Numbered from the stretch's first letter, positions 1 to 7,953 are shown. The stretch: DNA of 16,868 nt from Pseudomonadota bacterium (GCA_023409175.1 JAEYIG010000021.1:1-16868), one strand, 5' to 3'. The notes: generated by a model not told the origin, from the sequence alone. A program made the numbers and translations.

Positions 1-1007
1 CCGTCGCCCCGGTCCGCCAGTCCAACCTGTGTCTTGAAATTGCATTGCCGACCAAGCCACTATCGGATATCAACGATGAAAACGGTGAAATTGCGCTCTG
101 TACCTTGTCCGCTTTCAATCTGGGTGCTATCGACTCACTGGATGAGCTGGAAGAACTGGCCGTTCTGGCAGTCAGGTCGCTGGATGCGCTGCTGGATTAT
201 CAGGATTATCCGATCCGTGCGGCAAACATTGGTGCCATGGGACGGCGTTCACTGGGTATCGGAGTCATCAATTTTGCCTACTATCTTGCCAAAAACGGCG
301 TTCGTTATTCGGACGGGAGCGCCAATAATCTGACGCATAAGACCTTCGAAGCGATTCAATATTATTTGCTGAAGGCATCGAACGAGCTGGCAAAAGAACA
401 GGGACCATGCCTGTGGTTTGACGAAACGACTTATGCAAAAGGCATTTTGCCTGTCGATACGTATAAAAAAGATCTGGATGGCATCTGTAATGAGCCTCTG
501 CATTATGACTGGGAGTCGCTTCGCAGTGAAATCAAACAGCATGGATTGCGCAACTCGACCCTGACTGCATTGATGCCATCGGAAACCTCTTCACAGATTT
601 CCAATGCCACCAACGGCATTGAACCACCTCGCGGGCACATCAGCATCAAGGCATCCAAAGACGGCATTTTGCGTCAGGTCGTCCCGGAATACGAGACATT
701 GAAAGACGCATATGAACTGTTGTGGGAAATGCCGGACAACAACGGATATCTTCAACTGGTGGGTGTCATGCAGAAATTTGTCGATCAGGCGATTTCGGCC
801 AATACGAATTATGACCCGTCCCGTTTTGCATCAGGAAAAGTGCCGATGACACAGCTCCTGAAAGACCTGCTGATGGCGTACAAGCTTGGAGTCAAAACGC
901 TTTATTACCAGAATACCCGCGATGGGGCGGAAGACTCGCAGGATGATTTGCAGGTTGTCGCAGCCCAGCAGGACGATGGCTGTGAAAGCGGCGCGTGCAA
1001 GATTTGA
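1..1007 (+). CDS. nrdA: Ribonucleoside-diphosphate reductase class Ia, alpha subunit (C-terminal part)
   Basis: Large catalytic subunit of aerobic ribonucleotide reductase, which makes dNDPs from NDPs in the cytosol with NrdB. The reading frame is open from base 3, so the gene begins before the window; about 335 C-terminal residues of a protein of about 760 are present. The SNLCLE segment at the left edge carries the equivalents of E. coli Asn437, Cys439 (thiyl radical) and Glu441, and the ALCTLSAFNLG segment carries Cys462, exactly 23 residues after Cys439 as in E. coli. The YY pair in TLYYQNTRDGAED matches Tyr730/Tyr731 of the radical transfer path. The protein ends DDGCESGACKI, matching the C-terminal redox cysteines 754 and 759 that are re-reduced by thioredoxin or glutaredoxin. 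It ends in two tandem TGA stops, and nrdB starts 64 bases later. Resemblance to E. coli NrdA is high, judged from memory. Confidence 0.97.
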   Translation, partial: VAPVRQSNLCLEIALPTKPLSDINDENGEIALCTLSAFNLGAIDSLDELEELAVLAVRSLDALLDYQDYPIRAANIGAMGRRSLGIGVINFAYYLAKNGVRYSDGSANNLTHKTFEAIQYYLLKASNELAKEQGPCLWFDETTYAKGILPVDTYKKDLDGICNEPLHYDWESLRSEIKQHGLRNSTLTALMPSETSSQISNATNGIEPPRGHISIKASKDGILRQVVPEYETLKDAYELLWEMPDNNGYLQLVGVMQKFVDQAISANTNYDPSRFASGKVPMTQLLKDLLMAYKLGVKTLYYQNTRDGAEDSQDDLQVVAAQQDDGCESGACKI

Positions 1008-1023
1008 TGAAATGAAACTGAAA

Positions 1024-1049
1024 CCTGCATGAGCGAATTGCCCTGCAGG
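1024..1049 (+). other. Intercistronic stem-loop between nrdA and nrdB
   Basis: A perfect 6-bp stem, CCTGCA at 1024-1029 and TGCAGG at 1044-1049, with a 14-base loop, lies in the 64-base gap between nrdA and nrdB. No T run follows, so it is not a typical intrinsic terminator. It could be an mRNA processing or stability element, or chance. Confidence 0.3.
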
Positions 1050-1071
1050 ATGACTAACCGGAACCGGATTT

Positions 1072-2202
1072 ATGGCTTACACCACATTTTCACAGACTAA
1101 AAATAACCAGTTGCTCGAACCGATGTTCCTCGGGCAACCAGTCAACGTTGCCCGTTACGACCAGCAAAAACATGAGGTTTTCGAGAAACTGATTGAAAAG
1201 CAGCTGTCTTTTTTCTGGCGTCCTGAAGAGGTCGATGTCTCGCGCGACCGTATCGATTATCAGGCACTACCCGAACACGAAAAGCACATTTTCATCAGTA
1301 ACCTGAAATACCAGACCCTGCTGGATTCGATTCAGGGGCGGAGTCCGAACGTCGCTTTGCTTCCGCTGATTTCGATTCCCGAACTCGAAACCTGGGTGGA
1401 AACATGGTCTTTTTCCGAAACGATCCATTCGCGTTCGTATACCCATATCATCCGCAATATCGTCAATGATCCGGCGGTCGTTTTCGACGATATCGTGAGT
1501 AATGAAAATATCCTCAAACGGGCCAGGGATATTTCGGGTTATTACGACGATCTGATTGAAATGACGAATCTCTACCATCTTCTGGGAGAAGGTACCCATC
1601 AGCTTGACGGGAAAACAGTAGAGGTCAGTCTTTATGAACTGAAGAAAAAACTGTACATGTGCCTGATGAGCGTCAATGTGCTGGAAGCGATCCGTTTCTA
1701 TGTCAGTTTTGCCTGTTCGTTCGCGTTTGCCGAACGTGAGCTGATGGAAGGGAATGCCAAGATCATCCGGCTGATTGCGCGCGATGAAGCGCTCCATCTT
1801 ACCGGTACCCAGCATATGCTGAATCTGATGCGTTCGGGAGCGGATGATCCGGACATGGCGAAAATTGCCGAAGAATGCGTTCAGCAGTCTTATGACCTGT
1901 TCGTTCAGGCGGCAGAGCAGGAAAAGGAGTGGGCGGAATACCTGTTCAAGGATGGTTCCATGATCGGGTTGAACCGGGACATTTTGTGTCAGTATGTAGA
2001 GTACATCACCAATACCCGTATGCAGGCGATCGGATTGTCCCTGGCCTTCAAGACACGTTCCAACCCGATCCCCTGGATCAACGCATGGCTTGTTTCGGAT
2101 AACGTTCAGGTCGCGCCACAGGAAGTGGAAGTCAGTTCCTATCTGGTGGGACAAATCGATGCGGAAGTGAATACTGACGACTTGAGTAATTTCCAGTTGT
2201 AA
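1072..2202 (+). CDS. nrdB: Ribonucleoside-diphosphate reductase class Ia, beta subunit (radical-generating)
   Basis: Small R2 subunit carrying the diiron-tyrosyl radical cofactor that starts catalysis in NrdA. It is 376 residues long, the same as E. coli NrdB, and appears to align with it without gaps. All metal ligands are visible, numbered here including Met1 (E. coli mature number plus one): Asp85, Glu116, His119, Glu205, Glu239 and His242. The radical tyrosine is Tyr123 within [14 protein letters not shown]. The C-terminus, [11 protein letters not shown], is the tail that docks onto NrdA. The start gives the family N-terminus [10 protein letters not shown]; the ribosome binding site before it is weak (GGAACCGGATTT). 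The stop codon TAA overlaps the ATG of the downstream ferredoxin gene by one base, which suggests translational coupling. Confidence 0.98.
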   Translation: MAYTTFSQTKNNQLLEPMFLGQPVNVARYDQQKHEVFEKLIEKQLSFFWRPEEVDVSRDRIDYQALPEHEKHIFISNLKYQTLLDSIQGRSPNVALLPLISIPELETWVETWSFSETIHSRSYTHIIRNIVNDPAVVFDDIVSNENILKRARDISGYYDDLIEMTNLYHLLGEGTHQLDGKTVEVSLYELKKKLYMCLMSVNVLEAIRFYVSFACSFAFAERELMEGNAKIIRLIARDEALHLTGTQHMLNLMRSGADDPDMAKIAEECVQQSYDLFVQAAEQEKEWAEYLFKDGSMIGLNRDILCQYVEYITNTRMQAIGLSLAFKTRSNPIPWINAWLVSDNVQVAPQEVEVSSYLVGQIDAEVNTDDLSNFQL

Positions 2203-2546
2203 TGTCCATGACTGACCATTCGGATTTTTTGTCACGCAATGCAGATCTCGCTTCAGTGGATGACGGATACTGCAGCCTATCATCGCGAGACGGGTACGTC
2301 GTTACCCTTAACGCGAGTGGCAGACAGGTCGAATATCACGGGGAAGCGGTTTCACTGCTGGAGGTGCTGGAACAAAATCAGGTTGTGGTGGAGTATCAGT
2401 GCCGTTCCGGCTATTGCGGTTCATGCCGTTGCCGTATGACGAAAGGGAAAGTGACTTATCTTCAAAAGCCTCTGGCCCTGATCAATGACGGGGAGATCTT
2501 GCCCTGCTCCTGTCGGCCGGACAGTGATATCGAGCTGGATATCTGA
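2202..2546 (+). CDS. yfaE: YfaE-type 2Fe-2S ferredoxin for NrdB cofactor maintenance
   Basis: Plant-type [2Fe-2S] ferredoxin of 114 residues. Ligands are Cys67, Cys72 and Cys75 in the motif CRSGYCGSC, plus Cys102 or Cys104 in EILPCSCR. The order nrdA-nrdB-yfaE and the match to the E. coli family (VEYQCR.GYCGSCR, GEILPC) support the role known for E. coli YfaE, supplying electrons to rebuild the diferric-tyrosyl cofactor of NrdB. The protein is about 30 residues longer at the N-terminus than the 84-residue E. coli protein. The only early ATG codons in frame are codons 1 and 3, so the extension is probably real and poorly conserved. The first ATG overlaps the nrdB stop by one base; the second, two codons later, is an alternative start. 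A strong terminator follows after about 30 bases. Confidence 0.93.
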   Translation: MSMTDHSDFLSRNADLASVDDGYCSLSSRDGYVVTLNASGRQVEYHGEAVSLLEVLEQNQVVVEYQCRSGYCGSCRCRMTKGKVTYLQKPLALINDGEILPCSCRPDSDIELDI

Positions 2547-2574
2547 ATTCATATTGCACCGTATGCACCAAACG

Positions 2575-2603
2575 AAAAAAGAGCGCCAGAGGCGCTCTTT
2601 TTT
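2575..2603. terminator. Bidirectional intrinsic terminator between nrd and ilv operons
   Basis: Six A residues (2575-2580), a perfect 7-bp GC-rich stem GAGCGCC/GGCGCTC (2581-2587 and 2591-2597) with a 3-base loop, then six T residues (2598-2603). The symmetry gives a U tract on both strands, so it can end the plus-strand nrdAB-yfaE transcript and the minus-strand ilvBHC transcript, which converge here. Confidence 0.93.
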
Positions 2604-2625
2604 GTTGATTTTCCGAAACCGGAAA

Positions 2626-3654
<1,029 letters not shown>

Positions 3655-3683
3655 CTAATCAAAAATACAAAAAATAAAACCGG

Positions 3684-4175
3684 TTAAACTTTCAGGATGC
3701 GTTCGCCGCGTCCAATGCCAGAGCCGCCGGAACGGACAGTTTCGAGAATGGCCGTACGGTCGATCGATTCAATGAAAGCGTCCAGTTTGGCTTTATCGCC
3801 AGTCAATTCAATGGTGTAAGCCCGATCGCTGACATCAATGATTCTTCCCCTGAAAATATCAGCGGTACGCTTGATTTCCTCACGTTCCTTGCCTACGGCA
3901 CGGATCTTGATCAGCATCATTTCACGTTCGACGAAGTAACCGTCGGTCAGATCGACAACCTTGACGACTTCGATCAGACGGTTCAGATGTTTTGTGATCT
4001 GTTCGATCACTTCTTCCGAACCGAGGGTGACCACTGTCATGCGGGACAGGGTCGGATCTTCAGTTGGCGCAACATTTAAGGTTTCGATGTTATAGCCGCG
4101 TGCGGCAAAGAGTCCGACAACACGAGCCAATGCGCCAGCTTCGTTTTCCAGAAGTACAGAAATAATGTGTCGCAT
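3684..4175 (-). CDS. ilvH: Acetolactate synthase small (regulatory) subunit
   Basis: Regulatory subunit of acetohydroxyacid synthase; it activates IlvB and confers valine feedback inhibition. It has 163 residues, the same as E. coli IlvH. The N-terminal ACT domain begins MRHIISVLLENEAGALARV, with Gly14 and Asn29, the positions known to shape the valine site in E. coli IlvH. Position 17 is Ala where E. coli has Ser. The C-terminal domain contains EREMMLIKI and IFRGRIIDVSD. The start lies one base after the ilvB stop and has a strong GGAGG site (4185-4189) inside the end of ilvB, 9 bases before the ATG, so translation is probably coupled. Confidence 0.97.
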   Translation of the reverse strand: MRHIISVLLENEAGALARVVGLFAARGYNIETLNVAPTEDPTLSRMTVVTLGSEEVIEQITKHLNRLIEVVKVVDLTDGYFVEREMMLIKIRAVGKEREEIKRTADIFRGRIIDVSDRAYTIELTGDKAKLDAFIESIDRTAILETVRSGGSGIGRGERILKV

Positions 4176-4176
4176 G

Positions 4177-5895
4177 TTATTTATCCTCCAGGCTCATGAC
4201 CATTTCAGTCAATCCTTTACCTGCCTTGACCATTGGCCAGACATTTTCAGTCGAATCCGTCAGGATGTTCAGGAAGACGAGCTTGTCTTTCATCGAGAAG
4301 GCTTCTCTCAAGGCACCTTCGACATCCGCCGCTTTTTCGACTTTGATGCCGACATGGCCATAAGCTTCAGCCAGCTTGTTGAAGTCAGGAAGCGATGCGA
4401 CATAGGTTTCCGAGTAACGGGATTCATAATCCAGGCGCTGCCATTGGCGAACCATGCCGAGGACACCATTGTTCAACATGATGATTTTCGGTGTCAGGTT
4501 GTATTGCTTGCAGGTAGCCAGTTCCTGGATGTTCATCTGGATGGAACCTTCGCCGGTAATGCAGGCAACCGTTGCGTCCGGGTTGGCCATCTGGACACCC
4601 ATTGCATAAGGCAGCCCGACACCCATCGTTCCAAGCCCACCGGAATTCAGCCAGCGGCGTGGTTTGTCGAATGGATAGTATTGGGCAGCCCACATCTGGT
4701 GCTGGCCGACGTCAGAAGCGACGAACGCGTCGCCCTTGGTGACTTCCCAAAGCTTTTCAATGACATACTGTGGCTTGATGACCTGATCGGTCTGTTCGTA
4801 TTTCAGGCAATCTTTCTTTCGCCATTCGTTAAGCTGTTTCCACCAGGAAGCCATGGCTTGCGGATTGGTCGATGCGCCTGGCGTGGCGTCAAGCTGGGCC
4901 AGCATTTCCTGCAATACGTCCCTGACGTTGCCGACGATAGGAATATCGACCTTGACCCGTTTGGAAATCGAGGATGGGTCGATGTCGATATGGATGATCT
5001 TGCGGGGAACCCTGGAAAAATGGTCCGGATTGCCGATAACGCGGTCGTCGAAACGGGCACCGATTGCAACGAGTACGTCACAATTCTGCATCGCCATATT
5101 GGCTTCGTACGTACCGTGCATGCCTGGCATGCCCAGATGCCTTTCACTGGAGGCGCGATAACCGCCAAGTCCCTGAAGCGTGGTGACGCATGGAACGTCG
5201 AGACGGTCGACGAGCCGGTTCAATTCGCCAGCGGAATCGGAAAGGATGACGCCGCCGCCTGCATAAACCAGTGGGCGTTCAGCCTGAAGCATCATCTGGA
5301 CGGCTTTGCGGATCTGTCCGGTATGGCCCTTGTCGATAGGCTTGTAGGAACGCATTTCGATTTCAGACGGATAATCGTAAAGGCCTGCCTGCATGCTGAC
5401 ATCCTTTGGAATATCGACCAGGACAGGGCCTGGACGGCCTGTCGACGCAATATAGAATGCTTTTTTGATCGTCAGGGCAAGATCCTTGACGTCCTTGACG
5501 AGGAAATTGTGCTTGACGCATGGACGCGTAATGCCGACAGCGTCGCATTCCTGGAATGCGTCCGAACCGATGGCATGGGTGGAAACCTGGCCGCTGATCA
5601 AAACGAGCGGAATGGAATCCATGTAAGCGGTCGCGAGACCGGTAATGGCATTCGTCACACCAGGGCCGGAGGTGACCAGTGCGACACCGACTTTGCCGGA
5701 GCTGCGGGCATAAGCGTCAGCTGCGTGTACGGCTGCCTGTTCGTGGCGAACCAGGACGTGCTTGAACTTGTCCTGCTTGTAAATGGCATCATAAATATAG
5801 AGAACGGAACCACCCGGGTATCCGAAAACGTGCTCTACGCCTTCATCGGCCAGACTCCTGACCAGTATGTCAGAGCCTGTCATTTCTAAACTCAT
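4177..5895 (-). CDS. ilvB: Acetolactate synthase large (catalytic) subunit
   Basis: ThDP-, FAD- and Mg2+-dependent enzyme that condenses pyruvate with pyruvate or 2-oxobutyrate, the first common step to valine, leucine and isoleucine. The 572-residue length is typical. The catalytic glutamate is Glu52 in VRHEQAAVHAAD. RFDDR at 281-285 lies in the FAD-binding middle domain. The ThDP motif is GEG(448-450)SIQMN up to NN(475-476); the usual GDG is GEG here. I chose the first ATG because AAGGAAGGAAG lies just upstream; a second ATG four codons later is possible. ilvB, ilvH and ilvC run in that order. The paralogue name ilvI would serve equally. A long leader precedes the gene and may carry attenuation control. 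Confidence 0.97.
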   Translation of the reverse strand: MSLEMTGSDILVRSLADEGVEHVFGYPGGSVLYIYDAIYKQDKFKHVLVRHEQAAVHAADAYARSSGKVGVALVTSGPGVTNAITGLATAYMDSIPLVLISGQVSTHAIGSDAFQECDAVGITRPCVKHNFLVKDVKDLALTIKKAFYIASTGRPGPVLVDIPKDVSMQAGLYDYPSEIEMRSYKPIDKGHTGQIRKAVQMMLQAERPLVYAGGGVILSDSAGELNRLVDRLDVPCVTTLQGLGGYRASSERHLGMPGMHGTYEANMAMQNCDVLVAIGARFDDRVIGNPDHFSRVPRKIIHIDIDPSSISKRVKVDIPIVGNVRDVLQEMLAQLDATPGASTNPQAMASWWKQLNEWRKKDCLKYEQTDQVIKPQYVIEKLWEVTKGDAFVASDVGQHQMWAAQYYPFDKPRRWLNSGGLGTMGVGLPYAMGVQMANPDATVACITGEGSIQMNIQELATCKQYNLTPKIIMLNNGVLGMVRQWQRLDYESRYSETYVASLPDFNKLAEAYGHVGIKVEKAADVEGALREAFSMKDKLVFLNILTDSTENVWPMVKAGKGLTEMVMSLEDK

Positions 5896-5981
5896 ACTTC
5901 CTTCCTTTCAAGGTCCACTGGAAATTGATCGGATGCTCTTTCCTGACGAATGCGGGTGTATTACGGAACAATTTTCCTGTT

Positions 5982-6098
5982 TCATTTCGGAAATTGAGGG
6001 GTAAACATCCATTTCTCGTACTTGTGGTACGGGTCAGAGCAAACAGCTTTCAAAATAGCAAAGCATGCTTTCACGACAGGCGGCATTATGAGCACCAT
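5982..6098 (-). CDS. Possible leader peptide upstream of ilvB (speculative)
   Basis: A 38-codon frame on the ilvB strand, starting at ATG 6098-6096 and ending 86 bases before ilvB. Its first 19 residues, MVLIMPPVVKACFAILKAV, contain eight Val, Leu or Ile residues, which would suit translation-sensed attenuation of a branched-chain operon. Against it: no clear ribosome binding site, no unbroken run of regulatory codons as in the E. coli ilv leaders, and no clear GC hairpin with a T run before ilvB. The frame is open further upstream to 6203. Treat it as a hypothesis. Confidence 0.2.
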   Translation of the reverse strand: MVLIMPPVVKACFAILKAVCSDPYHKYEKWMFTPQFPK

Positions 6099-6139
6099 GT
6101 GAGAAAACCAATCCGCTTGAGGGTATACAAAGCGGGTAA

Positions 6140-6167
6140 CAGATATCAGCCTGCGCTTTTTGGTCAA
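6140..6167 (-). promoter_or_regulatory. Possible promoter for ilvBHC
   Basis: On the minus strand, TTGACC (6167-6162, five of six matches to the sigma-70 -35 box) is followed after 16 bases by TATCTG (6145-6140, a weak -10). Transcription from here would give a leader of roughly 235 bases before ilvB and start about 35 bases before the candidate leader peptide. It is a weak call, because the AT-rich region further upstream offers other poor matches. Confidence 0.3.
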
Positions 6168-6273
6168 GCCATACTCAATTACAAATGTACAACACTTCAA
6201 CAATTGAATAAAGTGAATAATTTTACACTACATCTGCACAAGAAGGCCTTTCTTTGTTAGCATTTGCACCTGA

Positions 6274-6303
6274 TTGACACAGTCACAGTGTGTTTTTTTT
6301 AAT
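6274..6303 (+). promoter_or_regulatory. Sigma-70-type promoter of the ECF sigma operon, with inverted repeat in the spacer
   Basis: TTGACA at 6274-6279 is a perfect -35 box. After an 18-base spacer, TTTAAT at 6298-6303 matches five of six positions of the -10 box. The start point would lie near 6310. The arms ACACA (6277-6281) and TGTGT (6289-6293) form a perfect inverted repeat starting within the -35 box and running into the spacer, a place where a repressor could bind. No ECF-type GGAAC/TCTGA promoter is visible, so self-activation is not evident. Because the TTG at 6274 is part of the -35 box, it cannot be the start codon of the downstream gene. Confidence 0.6.
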
Positions 6304-6333
6304 CCAGTAAGGTTGTTCCTTCTGCCAAACCGA

Positions 6334-6900
6334 ATGGCAACTGACAAAGAATTATCCGATTTTCTGGCTGGCGTTGAAAAACGCGCGTTCAAACAGGCAG
6401 TCTATGCCGTGCGCAAAGATGAGTCTGCACTTGATATTGTCCAGGATGCCATGATCAAACTCGCGGAAAAATATGGTGACAAGCCATCTGCCGAGTTGCC
6501 TATGCTATTCCAGCGCATTTTGCAAAACACGATCAGCGATTTTTTTCGTCGCGAAAAGGTCAGAAATACCTGGGTCAGCCTTTTTTCCAGCATGTCCACG
6601 ACTTCGGACGGAGAGGACTTTGACGTTCTGGAAATCTATCAGGGTGATGCGGAAAACGAGGTGGCTGAATCGTCTGCGGAAAAGCTGGAACGGGCGGAAA
6701 TATTGAGAATTATCGAAGAGGAAGTAGAAAAGTTGCCAGCGCGTCAACGCGAAGCCTTCCTTATGCGTTACTGGAATGACATGGATGTTGCCGAAACGGC
6801 TGAAGCGATGAACTGTTCCGTGGGAAGCGTCAAAACGCATTGTTCCCGCGCGACACATGCATTGGCAAAAGCGCTGAAGGCACGAGGGATAGAATTATGA
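6334..6900 (+). CDS. ECF-type RNA polymerase sigma factor
   Basis: Sigma-70 family protein of the extracytoplasmic-function type, 188 residues with the ATG at 6334. Region 2 lies at about residues 18-78 (core binding through ALDIVQDAMIKLAEKY; -10 contact through DFFRREKVRNTW). An acidic linker of about 40 residues follows. Region 4 at about 122-182 contains LPARQREAFLMRYWN and the helix-turn-helix VAETAEAMNCSVGSVKTH. The start MATDKELSDFLAGVEKRAF fits what I recall of Burkholderiales homologues; upstream frame extension runs through the promoter and is rejected. No good ribosome binding site precedes it, and a short AAGG/CCTT stem lies at 6309-6321. The stop overlaps the next start (ATGA), indicating coupling. 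The regulon cannot be told from sequence. Confidence 0.9.
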   Translation: MATDKELSDFLAGVEKRAFKQAVYAVRKDESALDIVQDAMIKLAEKYGDKPSAELPMLFQRILQNTISDFFRREKVRNTWVSLFSSMSTTSDGEDFDVLEIYQGDAENEVAESSAEKLERAEILRIIEEEVEKLPARQREAFLMRYWNDMDVAETAEAMNCSVGSVKTHCSRATHALAKALKARGIEL

Positions 6901-7301
6901 ATATGAATGAACAGGATTTTGCTTACAAGGTTCGACATGCCTTGAATGAGCGACTGGAGGATTTGCCGGAAAATATTTCCGGCCGACTGGCCAACGCGCG
7001 TGCAATGGCCGTCAAACGCAAGAAAAAACACAATCCGCTGTATGTCAGCCTTTTTCAGCAGATGTTTGCAGGGGCTTCGTCTGGCGCATCGGGAAACGTT
7101 TCATGGACAAGCCGTCTGGGACTTTCCCTGCCTATTCTTGTGCTGGTTGTCGGCATGGCGGGCATTTTCCATCATGAACAACAGCGTCAGATCCGCGAAA
7201 TCGCCGATATCGATATTGCCGTGTTGTCGGATGAACTGCCGCCTTCAGCATATGCTGATAATGGATTCAGGGCTTATATCGTCGACAGAAGCGGAGTCTA
7301 G
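6897..7301 (+). CDS. DUF3619-like single-pass membrane protein, possible anti-sigma factor
   Basis: A 134-residue protein starting at ATG 6897, which overlaps the sigma stop by two bases, with GAGGG 9 bases upstream as ribosome binding site. Seen: a charged N-terminal part (about 1-45, ending in a KRKKK cluster), one hydrophobic helix at about 73-91 (LGLSLPILVLVVGMAGIF), then a short C-terminal part with DIDIAVLSDELPPSAYAD. The positive cluster before the helix predicts a cytoplasmic N-terminus and periplasmic C-terminus. It matches what I recall of DUF3619, a family found next to this type of sigma gene in Burkholderiales. An anti-sigma role is inferred from position and topology only; no zinc-binding anti-sigma motif is visible. 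Confidence 0.8.
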   Translation: MNMNEQDFAYKVRHALNERLEDLPENISGRLANARAMAVKRKKKHNPLYVSLFQQMFAGASSGASGNVSWTSRLGLSLPILVLVVGMAGIFHHEQQRQIREIADIDIAVLSDELPPSAYADNGFRAYIVDRSGV

Positions 7302-7304
7302 CCG

Positions 7305-7907
7305 ATGCGACCTGAGCGACCCGCAAAGAAATCGGTCTCGAAATGGATATCTGCCGTCGTGGTAGTGGTAGTGATCGCTTTCGGACTGGTTTATGCCATT
7401 CTTCCTGCCGATAACCTGAAAGCCTTTATCGGGATGGAAGATAGCCAGATCGCTGCTGAAAATTCATGGAATACACTGACTCCCTCACAAAAGGATGCGC
7501 TTGCGCCACTGGAAAAGGAATGGAACCAGATGAGCGCTGCGCAAAAGAAAAAATGGCTGGAAGTTGCCAAAAAAGCCGAAAACATGTCGCCTGATGACAA
7601 GGAGCGTTTCAAGAGGCATATTCAGGACTGGTTGAACCTGACGCCTGAGCAGCGCCGTCAGGCACGCCAGAATTTCCTGGGATTCAAGAAGCTCGATTCC
7701 CAGCTCAAATCGGAACAGTGGCGCGAATACCAGAAATTGCCTGAAGATAAGAAGCGGGCACTCGCTGCCAGAGCCAAATCGAAGAGACGGCTCGCCAATC
7801 TTACGGGTGAGCCTTCTTCAAACAAAGTCGTGGAACCGGTCAAGCAGCCGGAGAAAACCCAGAACAATCAGGCGGCACAGGAAGATGTGCCTGAATACTG
7901 GCGCTAG
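7305..7907 (+). CDS. DUF3106-like membrane-anchored helical protein
   Basis: A 200-residue protein with a ribosome binding site (GCGGAG, 8 bases before the ATG) and a 3-base gap after the previous gene. An N-terminal hydrophobic segment at about 13-33 (ISAVVVVVVIAFGLVYAIL) after KK.VSK suggests a signal anchor with the rest in the periplasm. The soluble part is almost all helix and Lys/Gln/Trp-rich, with three repeat-like units: WNTLTPSQK (55-63), MSPDDKERF (94-102) and LTPEQRRQARQNF (112-124). These recall the LTxxQ signature of CpxP/Spy proteins, but no family membership is proved. It resembles DUF3106 proteins, often found with this sigma type. The C-terminus is Gln/Glu/Pro-rich and likely disordered. 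No terminator is evident in 7908-7953. Confidence 0.8.
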   Translation: MRPERPAKKSVSKWISAVVVVVVIAFGLVYAILPADNLKAFIGMEDSQIAAENSWNTLTPSQKDALAPLEKEWNQMSAAQKKKWLEVAKKAENMSPDDKERFKRHIQDWLNLTPEQRRQARQNFLGFKKLDSQLKSEQWREYQKLPEDKKRALAARAKSKRRLANLTGEPSSNKVVEPVKQPEKTQNNQAAQEDVPEYWR

Positions 7908-7953
7908 GATCCTGTGTCCGTTGAATGCAAGCTGCTTTTTCAAGGTAACAAAG

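Larger units (their letters stand above)
5896..6333. other. Divergent intergenic region between ilvB and the sigma factor gene
   Basis: This 438-base stretch separates the divergent ilvBHC and sigma operons and should hold both promoters. The right end (6274-6303) has a good sigma-70-type promoter for the sigma gene. The left two thirds would be the ilvB leader. Also seen are an imperfect AAGAAGGCCTTTCTT palindrome near 6238-6256, a 5-bp stem CGTAC/GTACG near 6018-6032 and weak GGAA/TTCC stems near 5960-5985. None is a clear terminator. A 111-codon plus-strand frame at 5925-6260 does not look like a real protein. Confidence 0.6.

Noticed and set aside
1267..2283. 338-codon open frame on the minus strand, antisense to nrdB
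   Set aside because: It lies inside nrdB, whose residues are fully conserved; the antisense product resembles no protein I know.
4165..5889. 574-codon open frame on the plus strand, antisense to ilvB
   Set aside because: It mirrors ilvB across its whole length, has no recognisable domain, and results from the codon bias of the opposite strand.
5925..6260. 111-codon plus-strand frame in the ilvB/sigma intergenic region
   Set aside because: No convincing start signal and no recognisable features. It lies across the region expected to hold the ilvB leader and promoter, and its composition is unlike the neighbouring proteins.
6274..6333. Upstream TTG start for the sigma factor, adding 20 residues
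   Set aside because: The TTG is part of the TTGACA -35 box, and the extra residues do not look like the family N-terminus; ATG 6334 fits.
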